Positions 36,090-45,813 of a DNA stretch of 64,000 nt are shown one piece after another. This DNA is from Fibrobacterota bacterium (GTDB lineage Bacteria; Fibrobacterota; Chitinivibrionia; Chitinivibrionales; Chitinispirillaceae), in NCBI GenBank assembly GCA_023459055.1, contig JAEWVR010000042.1, forward strand, positions 1-64,000. Reading direction: 5' to 3'. Each line of letters begins with the position of its first letter. Position 1 is the stretch's first letter. A program made the position numbers and the translations under genes. The notes under the pieces were generated by a model that saw nothing but the letters and a program-made list of their open reading frames with translations, had not been told where the DNA came from and searched no databases.

Positions 36090-38655
36090 ACAATCAGCAG
36101 TAAAAAAATCAAACTTTGGACATGAGATCTGGGGTTTAATTTTTCTTGCAGTTGGTGTTCTCATTCTTATATCGATTATTTCACATTATGCTGACAAAGA
36201 TCAGAATATTCTCGGGTATTACCTCGGTACAAGTTTAAGTGAAGGGCTTGTTTTCTTTTTTGGATATATTCCTGTCTTTATGATTCCACTATCAATTGGT
36301 TATCTTGGATGGACGAGGTTACGTAATGAGCCGTTGAAAATTCGGTCGATCACCTATGCATTTCTCTTTACTGTGGAAAGCTGTCTGATTCTCTCGATTT
36401 ATCATCTTCCGTTTCTTGCAGAAAATCCTGATTATTTTGTAAAAAGTGATTATATCGGCTTTCTTTTCGTTAAACTGATTTATCCTGTCTTTGGACCTAA
36501 TCAGTTCGGCCCGTATTTTATTACGATATTAGCTTTGTTTATCACTGTGTTAGCCTGGTTTAGAATTTCACCCAAGAAAATATTTGCAGCATTAAAGGGT
36601 GCAGCGCTGTGGATGATCTCCGGGTTGCTCAGATCATTTGCACAGTATCGCGAAAGGCTCAAACAGGAGCGTATTGAAAGAGAAAAACGGCGCGAACTGG
36701 CAGCTGCAGAAAAACAGAAGCTGCTTGCTGAAAAAGCTGTAGCCAAGCTTATAACATCATCAGTTCCCGCCGAAAAGGCATCGAAAGAACCTGCTCTGCA
36801 AAAGGGTAAAAAAGGTAAAAAAGAGGAACCTGTCGAGGATGTTCCGTTTCCTCCCGAAACGCATCTTCTGTCTATTGAGAGTAATGATAATGAATTGGAT
36901 TCTCAATTGGGTACTACTGCAGATGCTACAGACAACGGGGATGAAGCCAAAAAACAGCTCGAACAGGAGCTTGCTGCTTTCAGAGCCAAAAAACGTGAAC
37001 CAATCAAAATTATGTCGATTGAAACGACAGAGGTTGAGGTTGATGACACACATGCATCAAGCGTTGAAAACGTTGAATTCAAGCATGTTACCAATGATGT
37101 TGATGATGATTTGTTAGAAACTGTTCCAATGAATCTTACAGAGGATGGTGTTGAGGAAGTTGATATACCTATTATTCCTCAAAAACCATACGAAATTCCA
37201 AGACCATCAATTTTGCCCGATCCACCTCCTCAATCCAGTTATGTTGATAAGGAATCGATAGAGCGTAACTCTATGATTCTTGAGAAAACACTAATGAATT
37301 TTGCTGTTGAGGGTAAAGTCGTTTTTGTCAGCCCGGGACCAGTGGTTACACGATATGAAATTGAACTTGCACCAGGTGTCAAAGTGAGCAGAGTACTAAA
37401 TCTTCACGATGATATTTCAATGGCAGTAAATGGTCAGCGAATACGTATTGAAGCGCCCATTCCTGGTAAGTCAGCAATTGGTATAGAGTTACCTAATGCC
37501 GAACGTCAGATAGTTCATTTTAAAAATATTCTTGTTTCCGATGCATTCAGTAAGACAAAGGCAAAACTACCTGTTGTTATTGGAACCAATATCAGCGGAG
37601 CACCATATATCACTGATATTACAAAAATGCCGCATGTACTCATTGCAGGTCAGACCGGATCTGGAAAAAGTGTTTGCATAAATTCTGTAATTTGTTCATT
37701 ATTAATGACTAAAACGCCAGATGAGCTTCGACTAATCATGATTGATCCTAAAAAAGTTGAGCTTGCGTTTTATGAAAATATTCCGCATCTTCTCTCCCCG
37801 GTTGTTACTGAATCCAAGGAAGCAGTAAAAGCTCTTCAGTGGGGTGTCATAGAGATGGAACGTCGTTATAGGATGCTTGCAAAGGTAGGGGCACGAAACA
37901 TCGATTCTTTCAATACAAGAGTAGAGAGTGGAAAAATTTCGGATATTCTTGATGATGCCGATAATAAACCGCTGCCATTTATTGTTATTATTGTTGATGA
38001 ACTTGCGGATTTGATGATGACGGCATCGAAAGATGTGGAAGGTTTAATTCAACGTATTGCTCAGCTTGCCCGTGCAGTTGGTATCCATCTTATTGTTGCG
38101 ACACAACGTCCCTCTGTTGATATTATTACCGGACCGATTAAAGCAAATCTTACATCCCGTATTGGATTCAGAACAATTCAATCGACCGATTCACGAACGA
38201 TTCTTGGTCATGTTGGTGCTGAGAAACTGCTTGGAATGGGAGATATGCTGTTTCTTAGAAATGGTGCACCGGAAATAGAGCGTTTCCATGGAGCTTTCAT
38301 TTCAGAGGAGGATGTTGAGAAAATTGTTAGTGATATACGACGCCAAAACTATAAAATTGATAAAATTGAGAGCTTTCATGAGGCAACAGGCGGTGATGAG
38401 AATGAGGATGACCAGATGTTTGCTGATGGGGACAGGGATGAGCTTTTTGAAGAAGCTGCGAGAATCATTGTATCAATCGGCCAGGGGTCTACATCATTGC
38501 TGCAGCGGAGAATGAAAATCGGATATGCCCGTGCAGGACGTCTGATGGATGAACTGGAACGTGCCGGATTTGTGGGTCCTCCTGATGGTAGCAAGGCTCG
38601 TGAGGTTTTAGTGAAACCGGATGAGCTTGATGAGCTGTTGTGCAGGATAAGATAA
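36064..38655 (+). CDS. ftsK: DNA translocase FtsK
   Basis: FtsK sits at the division septum and pumps chromosome termini into daughter cells. ATG 36064 (MAKKKQETEQ) is chosen because an upstream in-frame ATG at 36022 falls well inside the ThiD2-like gene. The 863-residue protein has four or so N-terminal membrane helices (WGLIFLAVGVLILISII onward), a charged linker (about 190-370, with an acidic run ENVEFKHVTNDVDDD), and the motor domain with Walker A AGQTGSGKS near 528-536 and Walker B VDELADLMM near 640. The C-terminal gamma winged helix is LFEEAARIIVSIGQGSTSLL, then QRRMKIGYARAGRLMDELE, which reads KOPS-like sites. The downstream lolA is a common neighbour of ftsK in Gram-negatives. Confidence 0.95.
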   Translation: MAKKKQETEQSAVKKSNFGHEIWGLIFLAVGVLILISIISHYADKDQNILGYYLGTSLSEGLVFFFGYIPVFMIPLSIGYLGWTRLRNEPLKIRSITYAFLFTVESCLILSIYHLPFLAENPDYFVKSDYIGFLFVKLIYPVFGPNQFGPYFITILALFITVLAWFRISPKKIFAALKGAALWMISGLLRSFAQYRERLKQERIEREKRRELAAAEKQKLLAEKAVAKLITSSVPAEKASKEPALQKGKKGKKEEPVEDVPFPPETHLLSIESNDNELDSQLGTTADATDNGDEAKKQLEQELAAFRAKKREPIKIMSIETTEVEVDDTHASSVENVEFKHVTNDVDDDLLETVPMNLTEDGVEEVDIPIIPQKPYEIPRPSILPDPPPQSSYVDKESIERNSMILEKTLMNFAVEGKVVFVSPGPVVTRYEIELAPGVKVSRVLNLHDDISMAVNGQRIRIEAPIPGKSAIGIELPNAERQIVHFKNILVSDAFSKTKAKLPVVIGTNISGAPYITDITKMPHVLIAGQTGSGKSVCINSVICSLLMTKTPDELRLIMIDPKKVELAFYENIPHLLSPVVTESKEAVKALQWGVIEMERRYRMLAKVGARNIDSFNTRVESGKISDILDDADNKPLPFIVIIVDELADLMMTASKDVEGLIQRIAQLARAVGIHLIVATQRPSVDIITGPIKANLTSRIGFRTIQSTDSRTILGHVGAEKLLGMGDMLFLRNGAPEIERFHGAFISEEDVEKIVSDIRRQNYKIDKIESFHEATGGDENEDDQMFADGDRDELFEEAARIIVSIGQGSTSLLQRRMKIGYARAGRLMDELERAGFVGPPDGSKAREVLVKPDELDELLCRIR

Positions 38656-38814
38656 TCAATTGATGTAAAGTTAATTTCTCTATCAAATAATAAGCAATAA
38701 TAATTTTAACGGCAATTATTTAATAAAATACCCGAAATCTTAACAATGCTCTATAATTAAACCAGTTAAAATGACTATCAAAAAAATTACAAGCAACTAC
38801 AAACAGGTATGTCA

Positions 38815-39423
38815 ATGAAATATTGTCGACTAAGTATTCTGCTACTGTTCCTGATATCAGGCACGTTTGTTCATTCGCAGACTATTGATGCTATTAAAGC
38901 AAACTATGGCAAAAAAACATTCTCGTTTAAATTTGAACTATCGACCTACTGGAGTGTGAGAGAAAAAACGGATATAAAAGCAGGCTCACTTATTGTTACA
39001 CCAGATAATAAATTCAATGTGACTCTTGGTGATGAAATATATATAAGTAATGGGGATACATTGTGGTCGTACAACAGGAAAGCTGCACAGGTAACTATTC
39101 AAAATGTTAATAATATGGACCTTTCCTCATTGCCATCGGGGATCCTTAGCCAGTTTCTTCATAAGTATACATTTGTTCCAAGGGTGGTAAACAACAGTAC
39201 GGTGTATGAATGGGCGGCTGAAACCGGAACAAAATCACGGTTTGTAAATTTAAAGCTTTGGGCTGATAATAAAAATATTATTACAAAAATAGAAACTACG
39301 GATGACAACAGTAATGTGAATACATATATTTTTAGTTCTATAGTGTTTAATCAAAAAGTATCATCAAAGATGTTTGTATTTCAGATTCCAAAAAACGTAC
39401 AGGTGCTTGATAATTATGAATAA
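38815..39423 (+). CDS. lolA: Outer-membrane lipoprotein carrier protein LolA
   Basis: LolA ferries lipoproteins from the LolCDE complex to the outer membrane. The start ATG 38815 is preferred (AGG 7 bp upstream); ATG 38809 is also in frame. The 202-residue product has a signal peptide ending near FVHSQ. Next come the LolA strands FKFELSTYWSVREKTDIKAG, then GSLIVTPDNKFNVTLGDEIY, SNGDTLWSYNRKAAQVTIQN, the loop with LSSLPSGILSQFL, and the final VSSKMFVFQIPKNVQVLD. The gene lies 160 bp after ftsK, a conserved pairing, and overlaps the start of the next gene. Confidence 0.9.
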   Translation: MKYCRLSILLLFLISGTFVHSQTIDAIKANYGKKTFSFKFELSTYWSVREKTDIKAGSLIVTPDNKFNVTLGDEIYISNGDTLWSYNRKAAQVTIQNVNNMDLSSLPSGILSQFLHKYTFVPRVVNNSTVYEWAAETGTKSRFVNLKLWADNKNIITKIETTDDNSNVNTYIFSSIVFNQKVSSKMFVFQIPKNVQVLDNYE

Positions 39424-40951
39424 ACTTGTGATAATGACGTTTGGACTCATCGCTCTTTGTTGCGGAGCCTGGGGACAAAACAGTGGTTTTTTTTCAAATG
39501 AGATTACGGGTATTGCATCATCGGGTGATACGATATCTTTACTTAGCGGAAAATATGACAAAATAACAAATGATGTTACCTTTGCTGTAAGTTATGTCTC
39601 AAAATCAGATTCTGCGTACGTTGAAAACGATCTCAACTGGAAATCGTTTGTTTTTCCCAGGAATATAAGGCCGGAGGATTTTACATACGGTGGCGGATAT
39701 TCAGTTGTAGTATTTGAATATGATACACTTGATAAAGACAGAATGAATACGGTCACCCTGATAAATCACAAAGTAAACAAGACATCAGAGTTTACAATTC
39801 CCTGGAACAAGGCAATAATCGCTGATTCCTCAAAATGGGTCTACTCAACGGATGTGGTTTATCTTGATAATGCATTCTATTTTGCATGCAGGGCAGGTGG
39901 AGTAGTCAAGTGGGATATCACTACCGATAAAAAGACTGCGCTGCTTCCGGGAGTTTCCGGTGAGGTTTCTTTAGACACAATAAAAGGTATAGCCGATTCA
40001 ACAAGCTGGATTAACGGACTTGAAGTTTCGAATAAACAGCTGATAGCCACAAGTTCATCAGCGATATGGGTACATACACCGCAGAATGGTGCATGGACAG
40101 AGTATCCAAAGAAATCAGCTGACCCATCGTTGACTATACGGTCTTTTATTTATGCGGTGACTGATCAGTATACGTCTCCGCACGCACTTTACAGCATTGC
40201 AAACGTCACACTGCCGGGCAAAGACACTACAATCATGTTGAAATATACTGTCAGAGAGGCGGGATGGAAACCGGTGCTGGATCATGAAATTACCGGGTTG
40301 ACATTCGCGACAAACGGGTATTACTATACCTATTTGGCGTATGACAATACTAATTGTAAAGTTTACAGGGACACTCTTGGTGATACAGCTGTTCAGTACA
40401 AACCGCTTCCTGTTGATGCCTATTATTTACCGGAACGTCTGAAAACCGGGGTGGAGAATCCACAGGTTCTTGATATCTACTTTTCGGCAACAACGGATTC
40501 ATCAGGGGTACTCTATGTGGGGACGACAAATGGTCTTTACATTTCAAGAAATGAAGTGCCCGGCAAAAGCAGTGGTCCGCTTCAATGTATAAAAAGGATC
40601 ACTCCTGTTAAAAGCGGACTTAAAGATGCCTTCGCCAGTCCCGGCATATTAAAGAAGGGTGAGGAAAATGGTAATGATATTGTCCGGTTTGTTTATTGTT
40701 TGTCAAAAAATGCCAATGTTACAATCCGTATCTACGACTACAACAATGATCTTGTAAAGACTGTTATAGAAAAACAACCTAGAAAATCAGGTACTGAAAA
40801 TGCAGAATATGGGAGAAGTAATGACAAATACAAAGACGTCTGGGATGGTACTACCGCAGGAGGAAAGGTGTGCGCACCCGGAGTTTACTATTTTAAGATA
40901 ACCACAGATATCGGAGAGCATGCTTTTGGAAAAGTTGTTGTTGCGAAATAA
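39416..40951 (+). CDS. Secreted protein with C-terminal FlgD-like Ig domain
   Basis: This 511-residue exported protein (signal MNKLVIMTFGLIALCCGAWG at residues 1-20) has a long beta-rich body with repeated strands, perhaps a beta-propeller (TDVVYLDNAFYFACRAGGVV; ISATSSSAIWVHTPQNG-like segments). The last 85 residues are a FlgD/T9SS-like Ig domain: VRFVYCLSKNANVTIRIYDY, then a loop ending in DVWDGTTAGGKV and APGVYYFKITTDIGEHAFGK. Start ATG 39416 overlaps the lolA stop; a longer in-frame start at 39374 lies inside lolA and lacks a signal peptide. Its stop overlaps the PorV-like gene by 32 bp. Surface localisation is likely; the ligand or substrate is unknown. Confidence 0.75.
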   Translation: MNKLVIMTFGLIALCCGAWGQNSGFFSNEITGIASSGDTISLLSGKYDKITNDVTFAVSYVSKSDSAYVENDLNWKSFVFPRNIRPEDFTYGGGYSVVVFEYDTLDKDRMNTVTLINHKVNKTSEFTIPWNKAIIADSSKWVYSTDVVYLDNAFYFACRAGGVVKWDITTDKKTALLPGVSGEVSLDTIKGIADSTSWINGLEVSNKQLIATSSSAIWVHTPQNGAWTEYPKKSADPSLTIRSFIYAVTDQYTSPHALYSIANVTLPGKDTTIMLKYTVREAGWKPVLDHEITGLTFATNGYYYTYLAYDNTNCKVYRDTLGDTAVQYKPLPVDAYYLPERLKTGVENPQVLDIYFSATTDSSGVLYVGTTNGLYISRNEVPGKSSGPLQCIKRITPVKSGLKDAFASPGILKKGEENGNDIVRFVYCLSKNANVTIRIYDYNNDLVKTVIEKQPRKSGTENAEYGRSNDKYKDVWDGTTAGGKVCAPGVYYFKITTDIGEHAFGKVVVAK

Positions 40952-41987
40952 ATATACCTTTGCACTGGTTTCTCTACTGCTGATCAGCGGAACAGAATTG
41001 TTGTCGGCAGGTGAGGTGGGTGGATTGTCCGGAGCGTATCTGCGTCCTGCAGTTGGAGCTGCTGCGTTGGCTATGGGGGGAGCATCAAGTGCATCACCTG
41101 ACTATCTAGCATGCTGGTGGAATCCGTCAATGATTGCACCATCAAAAGAGAAGAAAATTGAAATCGGCACCGGAACCCGTTCACTTGGAAGAACAGATCT
41201 TTTCGGGCAGTTTACATTTAAGGTTCCTCCAAGACTCGGTATGGGATTTCTTGTCCTGTACAGGGGAGATCCATTTCTTGACAATTTATATAATGACGAC
41301 TACGATAATCCTCAAAAGCTTGATCGGGCATCATACACAACGCTTACATCAAAGATAGCGCTCAGTTACAATTTTACTAAAAAATTTTATGCCGGGATTA
41401 ACATAGGTATTCTCTATCAGCGTTTGCCGACAGCTCTTGATGATAATGGAGATTGGATCTATTCATCATCAAATGGAATTGGTTCAATTGATGCCGCTGT
41501 ATTGTATAAAGTAAACGAGCGATTGAAGCTTTCGGTAGTTGCAAGAGATTTCTTCGCATTGATGACCTGGGACATAGTAAGTGATGGAAATTATCAGATA
41601 AATGACAGGCCGCTTCCATCACTGGTAATTGCATCATCGTATGAAGACTCTCTTTTTGGGAAGCCATTTAAATGGACTGTTGATTTAAAAGGGTATGTAT
41701 TTGATAATGAATGGAATGCCCTTGATCACAAGGAAGCCTATTTGTCAACAGGTGTGCAGTTACAGAACTGGGATGCGTTTGCGCTGCGTCTGGGTATCGG
41801 TGATATTCGTCTTAACGGGCAATTTATGGATGATGAGTACAGGGATGAATTTTTCTGCAAGATTGGTGCTGGTATTTCAATGGATCTTTCGTCTATTGTC
41901 AAAGGACTTCAGGCAAATTATGGAGTTTCGACTGATAAAATCTGGGCAGGTATCGATCAGCAGCTTGACTTTTCGTTTAGATTTTAA
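40920..41987 (+). CDS. PorV/PorQ-like outer-membrane beta-barrel protein (first)
   Basis: This 355-residue protein has a signal peptide (LVSLLLISGTELLSAGE, about 13-30). The mature start GAYLRPAVGAAALAMGGASS is followed by CWWNPSMIAP, the pattern of PorV, PorQ and UPF0164 barrels (G-R-A-MG-A, then NPA). The rest is alternating strands ending IDQQLDFSFRF, a barrel end with terminal Phe. GGAGAG is 5 bp before the ATG. In type IX secretion PorV is the shuttle that carries cargo to the surface; here the adjacent exoprotein with a FlgD-like C-terminal domain makes a similar role plausible, but the other type IX components are not in the window. Confidence 0.75.
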   Translation: MLLEKLLLRNKYTFALVSLLLISGTELLSAGEVGGLSGAYLRPAVGAAALAMGGASSASPDYLACWWNPSMIAPSKEKKIEIGTGTRSLGRTDLFGQFTFKVPPRLGMGFLVLYRGDPFLDNLYNDDYDNPQKLDRASYTTLTSKIALSYNFTKKFYAGINIGILYQRLPTALDDNGDWIYSSSNGIGSIDAAVLYKVNERLKLSVVARDFFALMTWDIVSDGNYQINDRPLPSLVIASSYEDSLFGKPFKWTVDLKGYVFDNEWNALDHKEAYLSTGVQLQNWDAFALRLGIGDIRLNGQFMDDEYRDEFFCKIGAGISMDLSSIVKGLQANYGVSTDKIWAGIDQQLDFSFRF

Positions 41988-42025
41988 CTGAACAATGTGA
42001 ATACGAAATAAGGATTAGTTTACAA

Positions 42026-43468
42026 ATGATTTCTCGATTTAAAAATGTGATTTCCCTGGGGCTTCTCGCGGTTATGGCAGTTGGAACTGCGCATGCAAAA
42101 AACGCGGGATGGGCTTTTTATGAGTTTCTGGAGGATCCAATAAATTCGCGGTCGATTTCAATGGGTTCTGCAGGCACTGCGCTTCCGGAAAACAGGGGAA
42201 TTTACTTTTATAATCCAGCACTTCCATCAATAACAAGTCGCACCTATGCTTCTTTTGATTATGGACGTCAATACAGTGATATGGACCGTGCACATGTAGA
42301 AAGTGCAATTATTTCGAAAACCTGGTTTCTTGACTTCGGGTTTACCTCCCATTCTACCGGAGAGTTCAAGGTTGCGGATGAAACTGGTGTATATAATGGA
42401 TTTACTCAATCAAACCAGTCGATTGTTGGAGTACTTGGAGGCGGCTTTATTAAGGATAATTATTCTGCTGCATTAGCTTTTACAGGAATACAAAGCAAGA
42501 TAGGTGAATACACATCATATGGTTTATGCGGAAATGCCGGAATTATGGTTACCCTTATCGATAAAAAACTCTATGCAGGAGCTGCGGCGCTCAACATCGG
42601 GAGAAACAGTTCATACTTTGACAAACATAATTTGAATCTTGACTATCTTCCCTTTACGGTCAGGGGTGGTGCTTCATGGAATGATACACTGAATAAAAAA
42701 TATGCATACTCGGTTGCTGCTGATGTGGTTTATAGTAAAAATTACGAGACGGTGATGGTGCCAATAGGTGTGGAATTCTGGTTGTTTCCGGTATTGGCGG
42801 TTAGGGCCGGAAAAAGGATAAATTTTGAAAGTGATCTGTTTTCAATTGGTGTTGGGCTTAAGGTAACTAATCTTGCTTTTGATGTGTCATTTATTCCAAC
42901 AAGGACTGGTGATGATGTTGGTTTGAAATGGTCAAGCGGACTAACGTATAGTCTGGCATTGCCTAAAAAGTCACAGGCGGCCAAAAAGAGTAATGTACCG
43001 GATTCGTCATCAATTACCGTGGATACTACAGGAGCAGTTACAAAAACGGATACTGTTCCATTATATAAAGCTCCGGTTGAGAGGAGAATTATAAAAAAGG
43101 TATCGGATACAGATAGTACAGCTGTTAAAGATACGTTGAATGTTCAGCAAATCGATACAACTTCATCGAAGAGCAGTATTGATACGGTTACTCAGCCAGT
43201 AGTTGCGCCTCCAAAGGAACTCCCCGACACTACCTCAGTTAAGTCACAGCCTGTTCCTTTGACAACGGATACAACGGTGGAAAAAACATCAGAAGAGAGC
43301 TCTGCAAAGGAAGTGCCAGCCGCACAGTCAACCATCAGGCAAAGCTTGATAGAGGAAGATGGCGCATTGACACCTGATGTTTCCGATTCCGTTCCATTGC
43401 CGGTATCCCGTCCAAAGGACGACCCGACAGGTACTGCTAAGGATACTGATCGTAAAAGCGGGCAATAA
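42026..43468 (+). CDS. PorV/PorQ-like barrel with long Ser/Thr/Asp-rich tail (second)
   Basis: This 480-residue protein has a signal peptide ending near AHAKNAG. Residues about 35-320 form a PorV/PorQ-like barrel: DPINSRSISMGSAGTAL, then FYNPALPSI and VAADVVYSKNYETVMVPIGV. From about 325 the chain becomes a low-complexity tail rich in Ser, Thr, Asp, Lys and Pro (DSSSITVDTTGAVTKTDTV, then DTTSSKSSIDTVTQP) for some 155 residues. Such tails are rare in the family and may be periplasmic or peptidoglycan-facing. The gene is 38 bp after the first PorV-like gene, so the two are probably co-transcribed and could form different carriers of one export route. Confidence 0.7.
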   Translation: MISRFKNVISLGLLAVMAVGTAHAKNAGWAFYEFLEDPINSRSISMGSAGTALPENRGIYFYNPALPSITSRTYASFDYGRQYSDMDRAHVESAIISKTWFLDFGFTSHSTGEFKVADETGVYNGFTQSNQSIVGVLGGGFIKDNYSAALAFTGIQSKIGEYTSYGLCGNAGIMVTLIDKKLYAGAAALNIGRNSSYFDKHNLNLDYLPFTVRGGASWNDTLNKKYAYSVAADVVYSKNYETVMVPIGVEFWLFPVLAVRAGKRINFESDLFSIGVGLKVTNLAFDVSFIPTRTGDDVGLKWSSGLTYSLALPKKSQAAKKSNVPDSSSITVDTTGAVTKTDTVPLYKAPVERRIIKKVSDTDSTAVKDTLNVQQIDTTSSKSSIDTVTQPVVAPPKELPDTTSVKSQPVPLTTDTTVEKTSEESSAKEVPAAQSTIRQSLIEEDGALTPDVSDSVPLPVSRPKDDPTGTAKDTDRKSGQ

Positions 43469-43777
43469 GCACTGATTGTAATGAATCCGGAAAGTGATTC
43501 ACCAGTCATTTTCCGATTCGATCAATTGAAGATAAACGTTGTTGAACGGAAAATGCTTTGGCGATGGGTTTTAAATATCCACCTTTCTGACAATTACAGT
43601 CATTTTTCTTTTCAAAATGCCGGATGAGAGTCTTTTTAAAAACAAAATATAAAATTTTCTCATTTGGAACTACCATGATGTTTTATATTATTGTATTTTT
43701 CAGAATTACATTATACAATTAGACTACTTGTTGAAATTGTTCGTTTTTTTAACAGTAAATTTATGGGGCTACACTTT
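43469..43777. other. 309-bp region upstream of mreB
   Basis: It contains an AT-rich promoter-like stretch (43680-43730, with TTGTAT and TATACAAT) but no clear gene or hairpin. mreB could also begin upstream at 43763 or 43691. Confidence 0.4.
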
Positions 43778-44809
43778 ATGGGATTTCCCTTTTTATCCAA
43801 CGATCTTGGAATTGACCTTGGTACAGCAAACACGCTTATTTATGTTAGAGGACGAGGTCTCCTTATTGATGAGCCTTCGGTTGTCGCAATTAACAAATCG
43901 ACAAGAAAAGTTGAAGCAATAGGGCTTGAAGCAAAAAGAATGCTTGGAAGAACTCCCGGTGAAATTGAAGCAATCCGGCCAATGAAAGATGGTGTGATTG
44001 CAGATTTTGATCTTGTTGAGCAGATGCTGAAATATTTTATTCGTAAAGTTCAGAAATATCGTTTTTATTTTCGTCCACGAGCGGTAATCGGGGTACCATC
44101 AGGAATTACTGAGGTTGAGAAGCGTGCTGTTGTTGATTCTGCAGAAGGTGCGGGAGTTCGCGAAGTGCATCTTGTAGCGGAACCGATGGCATCAGCAATA
44201 GGAATGGGTATTCCTGTAAATGAACCGAGTGGAAATATGGTAATTGACATCGGCGGAGGGACTGCGGAGATCGCCGTTCTTGCACTGAATGGAATGGTTT
44301 GCGATATGTCGGTTCGTATTGGTGGCGATGAAATGGATGATGCAATCATTTCATATCTTAAAAAGACCTATAACCTTCTCGTTGGTGAAAGCACATCGGA
44401 ACAGATCAAAATTCAGATCGGGTCAGCATTTCCGCTTGAGGATGAACTTGAAATGGAAGTCAAGGGACGTGATCTCGTAGCAGGAATTCCCAAAACACTC
44501 AGAATTACATCAACTGAAATCCGTGATGCTCTTAATGAACCAATTTCGACAATAATTGAAGCTGTAAAGCAGGCGCTGGAACAAACGCCGCCTGAACTAT
44601 CAGCGGATATTCTTGATAAAGGTATTATCATGACAGGTGGCAGTTCACAGCTCCGGGGACTGGATGAACGGTTGCGTCAGGAGACAAATCTGCCGGTTAA
44701 TGTTATTGATGAACCTTTGACCTGCGTTGCCCGTGGAGCACTAAAAATTATTGAAGATCTTGACAAATTTTCGCCTGTACTTATGCCGACGGGAAGAAGA
44801 TCAAGGTAA
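43778..44809 (+). CDS. mreB: Rod shape-determining protein MreB
   Basis: This bacterial actin forms membrane-bound filaments that guide lateral wall synthesis. The phosphate-binding loop NDLGIDLGTANTLIYV starts within 10 residues of ATG 43778, as in other MreB; ATG 43763 (MGLHF) is an alternative five codons upstream, and neither has a strong ribosome site. The product is 344 residues. Other actin-fold motifs are VIDIGGGTAEIAVL (phosphate 2), LVAEPMASAIGMG and DILDKGIIMTGGSSQLRGLD (adenosine). It heads the shape operon, followed by mreC after 170 bp. Confidence 0.95.
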   Translation: MGFPFLSNDLGIDLGTANTLIYVRGRGLLIDEPSVVAINKSTRKVEAIGLEAKRMLGRTPGEIEAIRPMKDGVIADFDLVEQMLKYFIRKVQKYRFYFRPRAVIGVPSGITEVEKRAVVDSAEGAGVREVHLVAEPMASAIGMGIPVNEPSGNMVIDIGGGTAEIAVLALNGMVCDMSVRIGGDEMDDAIISYLKKTYNLLVGESTSEQIKIQIGSAFPLEDELEMEVKGRDLVAGIPKTLRITSTEIRDALNEPISTIIEAVKQALEQTPPELSADILDKGIIMTGGSSQLRGLDERLRQETNLPVNVIDEPLTCVARGALKIIEDLDKFSPVLMPTGRRSR

Positions 44810-44979
44810 TCTTCAAATAAGGCTTGTAATCCGTTTTGATATATGCTTAACGGTTATTGTATAATAAACTATTATGAGGTCATTATTGAAACGCATATTG
44901 GCGCTATGATGCTGCTGCAGTTCAAGGGTGATTTCTGTATGGCCGGTGCTGGTAAATTTGTTGGCAAATTGAGGGTGAA

Positions 44980-45813
44980 ATGCATTGGATCATTGAGTTT
45001 ATAGTACGTTACCGCAACTTCTGTTCTTTGGTTTTTACAGTTGTTCTAAGCCTTTTAATGATTTCCAGCCCTGAAAACAGGCAACTTGCAACTGTTCGAT
45101 TTCTCACAACAAGTGTTTTTTACCCGCTGCAGTTTATTATAGATAAAGCAACAAATATCAGTAATATTTATGAGGAAAATCGCAGGCTCAGGCAGGAAGT
45201 GGTAGTCTTAAGTTCAAGGGTCGCTGCATTTCAGGAACAGGCTTCTGAAAATGATCGATTACGTGGAATGCTCAATCTTGCTCAGAATTTCTCCTATGAT
45301 TTTGTTCCTGTGAGAGTTGTTGCTCATGATCCATCAGATTTGAATAGAAGCATCGTTATAAATGCCGGAAAGAATCAGGGTGTTCTTCAATGGATGCCCG
45401 TTGTTGGTGAAAAGGGTGTTGTAGGGAAAGTTGTTCAGGTGATGGGTGGATTAAGTCTTGTACAACTGATAAGAGATCCTGCAAACCGGACGAGTGTGAT
45501 GATCCGGAAGTCTCGGGCAATCGGGATACTCGAAAACAGTAATGGTAAGGATTATTATCTTCGTTGTCGCAGCCATGAAAATGTTGCTGTTGGTGACACC
45601 GTAATTACAAGTGGACTTGGAGGCATCTACCCACCGGGGTTACATGTTGGCATAGTGGTAAGAATCAGTGATAGCAGTGACCCTCTGTTCAAAAAAGCAT
45701 GGATTAAGTTATCTGTTGATTTTAATCATATTGAGGAGTTGTTTGTAATGCGGCTATCACCACAGTGGTCTGCATTTGTACATGAATTTGATTCACTTGG
45801 ATTCACACAATGA
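44980..45813 (+). CDS. mreC: Rod shape-determining protein MreC
   Basis: MreC is a bitopic periplasmic scaffold that links MreB to PBP2. The 277-residue protein has a single membrane helix at about residues 11-29 (RNFCSLVFTVVLSLLMISS), a coiled coil at about 55-95 (NRRLRQEVVVLSSRVAAFQE) and paired beta-barrel domains with NRSIVINAGKNQGV, WMPVVGEKGVVGKVVQV and GDTVITSGLGGIYPPGL. The GAGGGTGA before ATG is a good ribosome site. The stop overlaps mreD by 4 bp. The C-terminal 15 residues extend a little beyond the barrel. Confidence 0.94.
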   Translation: MHWIIEFIVRYRNFCSLVFTVVLSLLMISSPENRQLATVRFLTTSVFYPLQFIIDKATNISNIYEENRRLRQEVVVLSSRVAAFQEQASENDRLRGMLNLAQNFSYDFVPVRVVAHDPSDLNRSIVINAGKNQGVLQWMPVVGEKGVVGKVVQVMGGLSLVQLIRDPANRTSVMIRKSRAIGILENSNGKDYYLRCRSHENVAVGDTVITSGLGGIYPPGLHVGIVVRISDSSDPLFKKAWIKLSVDFNHIEELFVMRLSPQWSAFVHEFDSLGFTQ

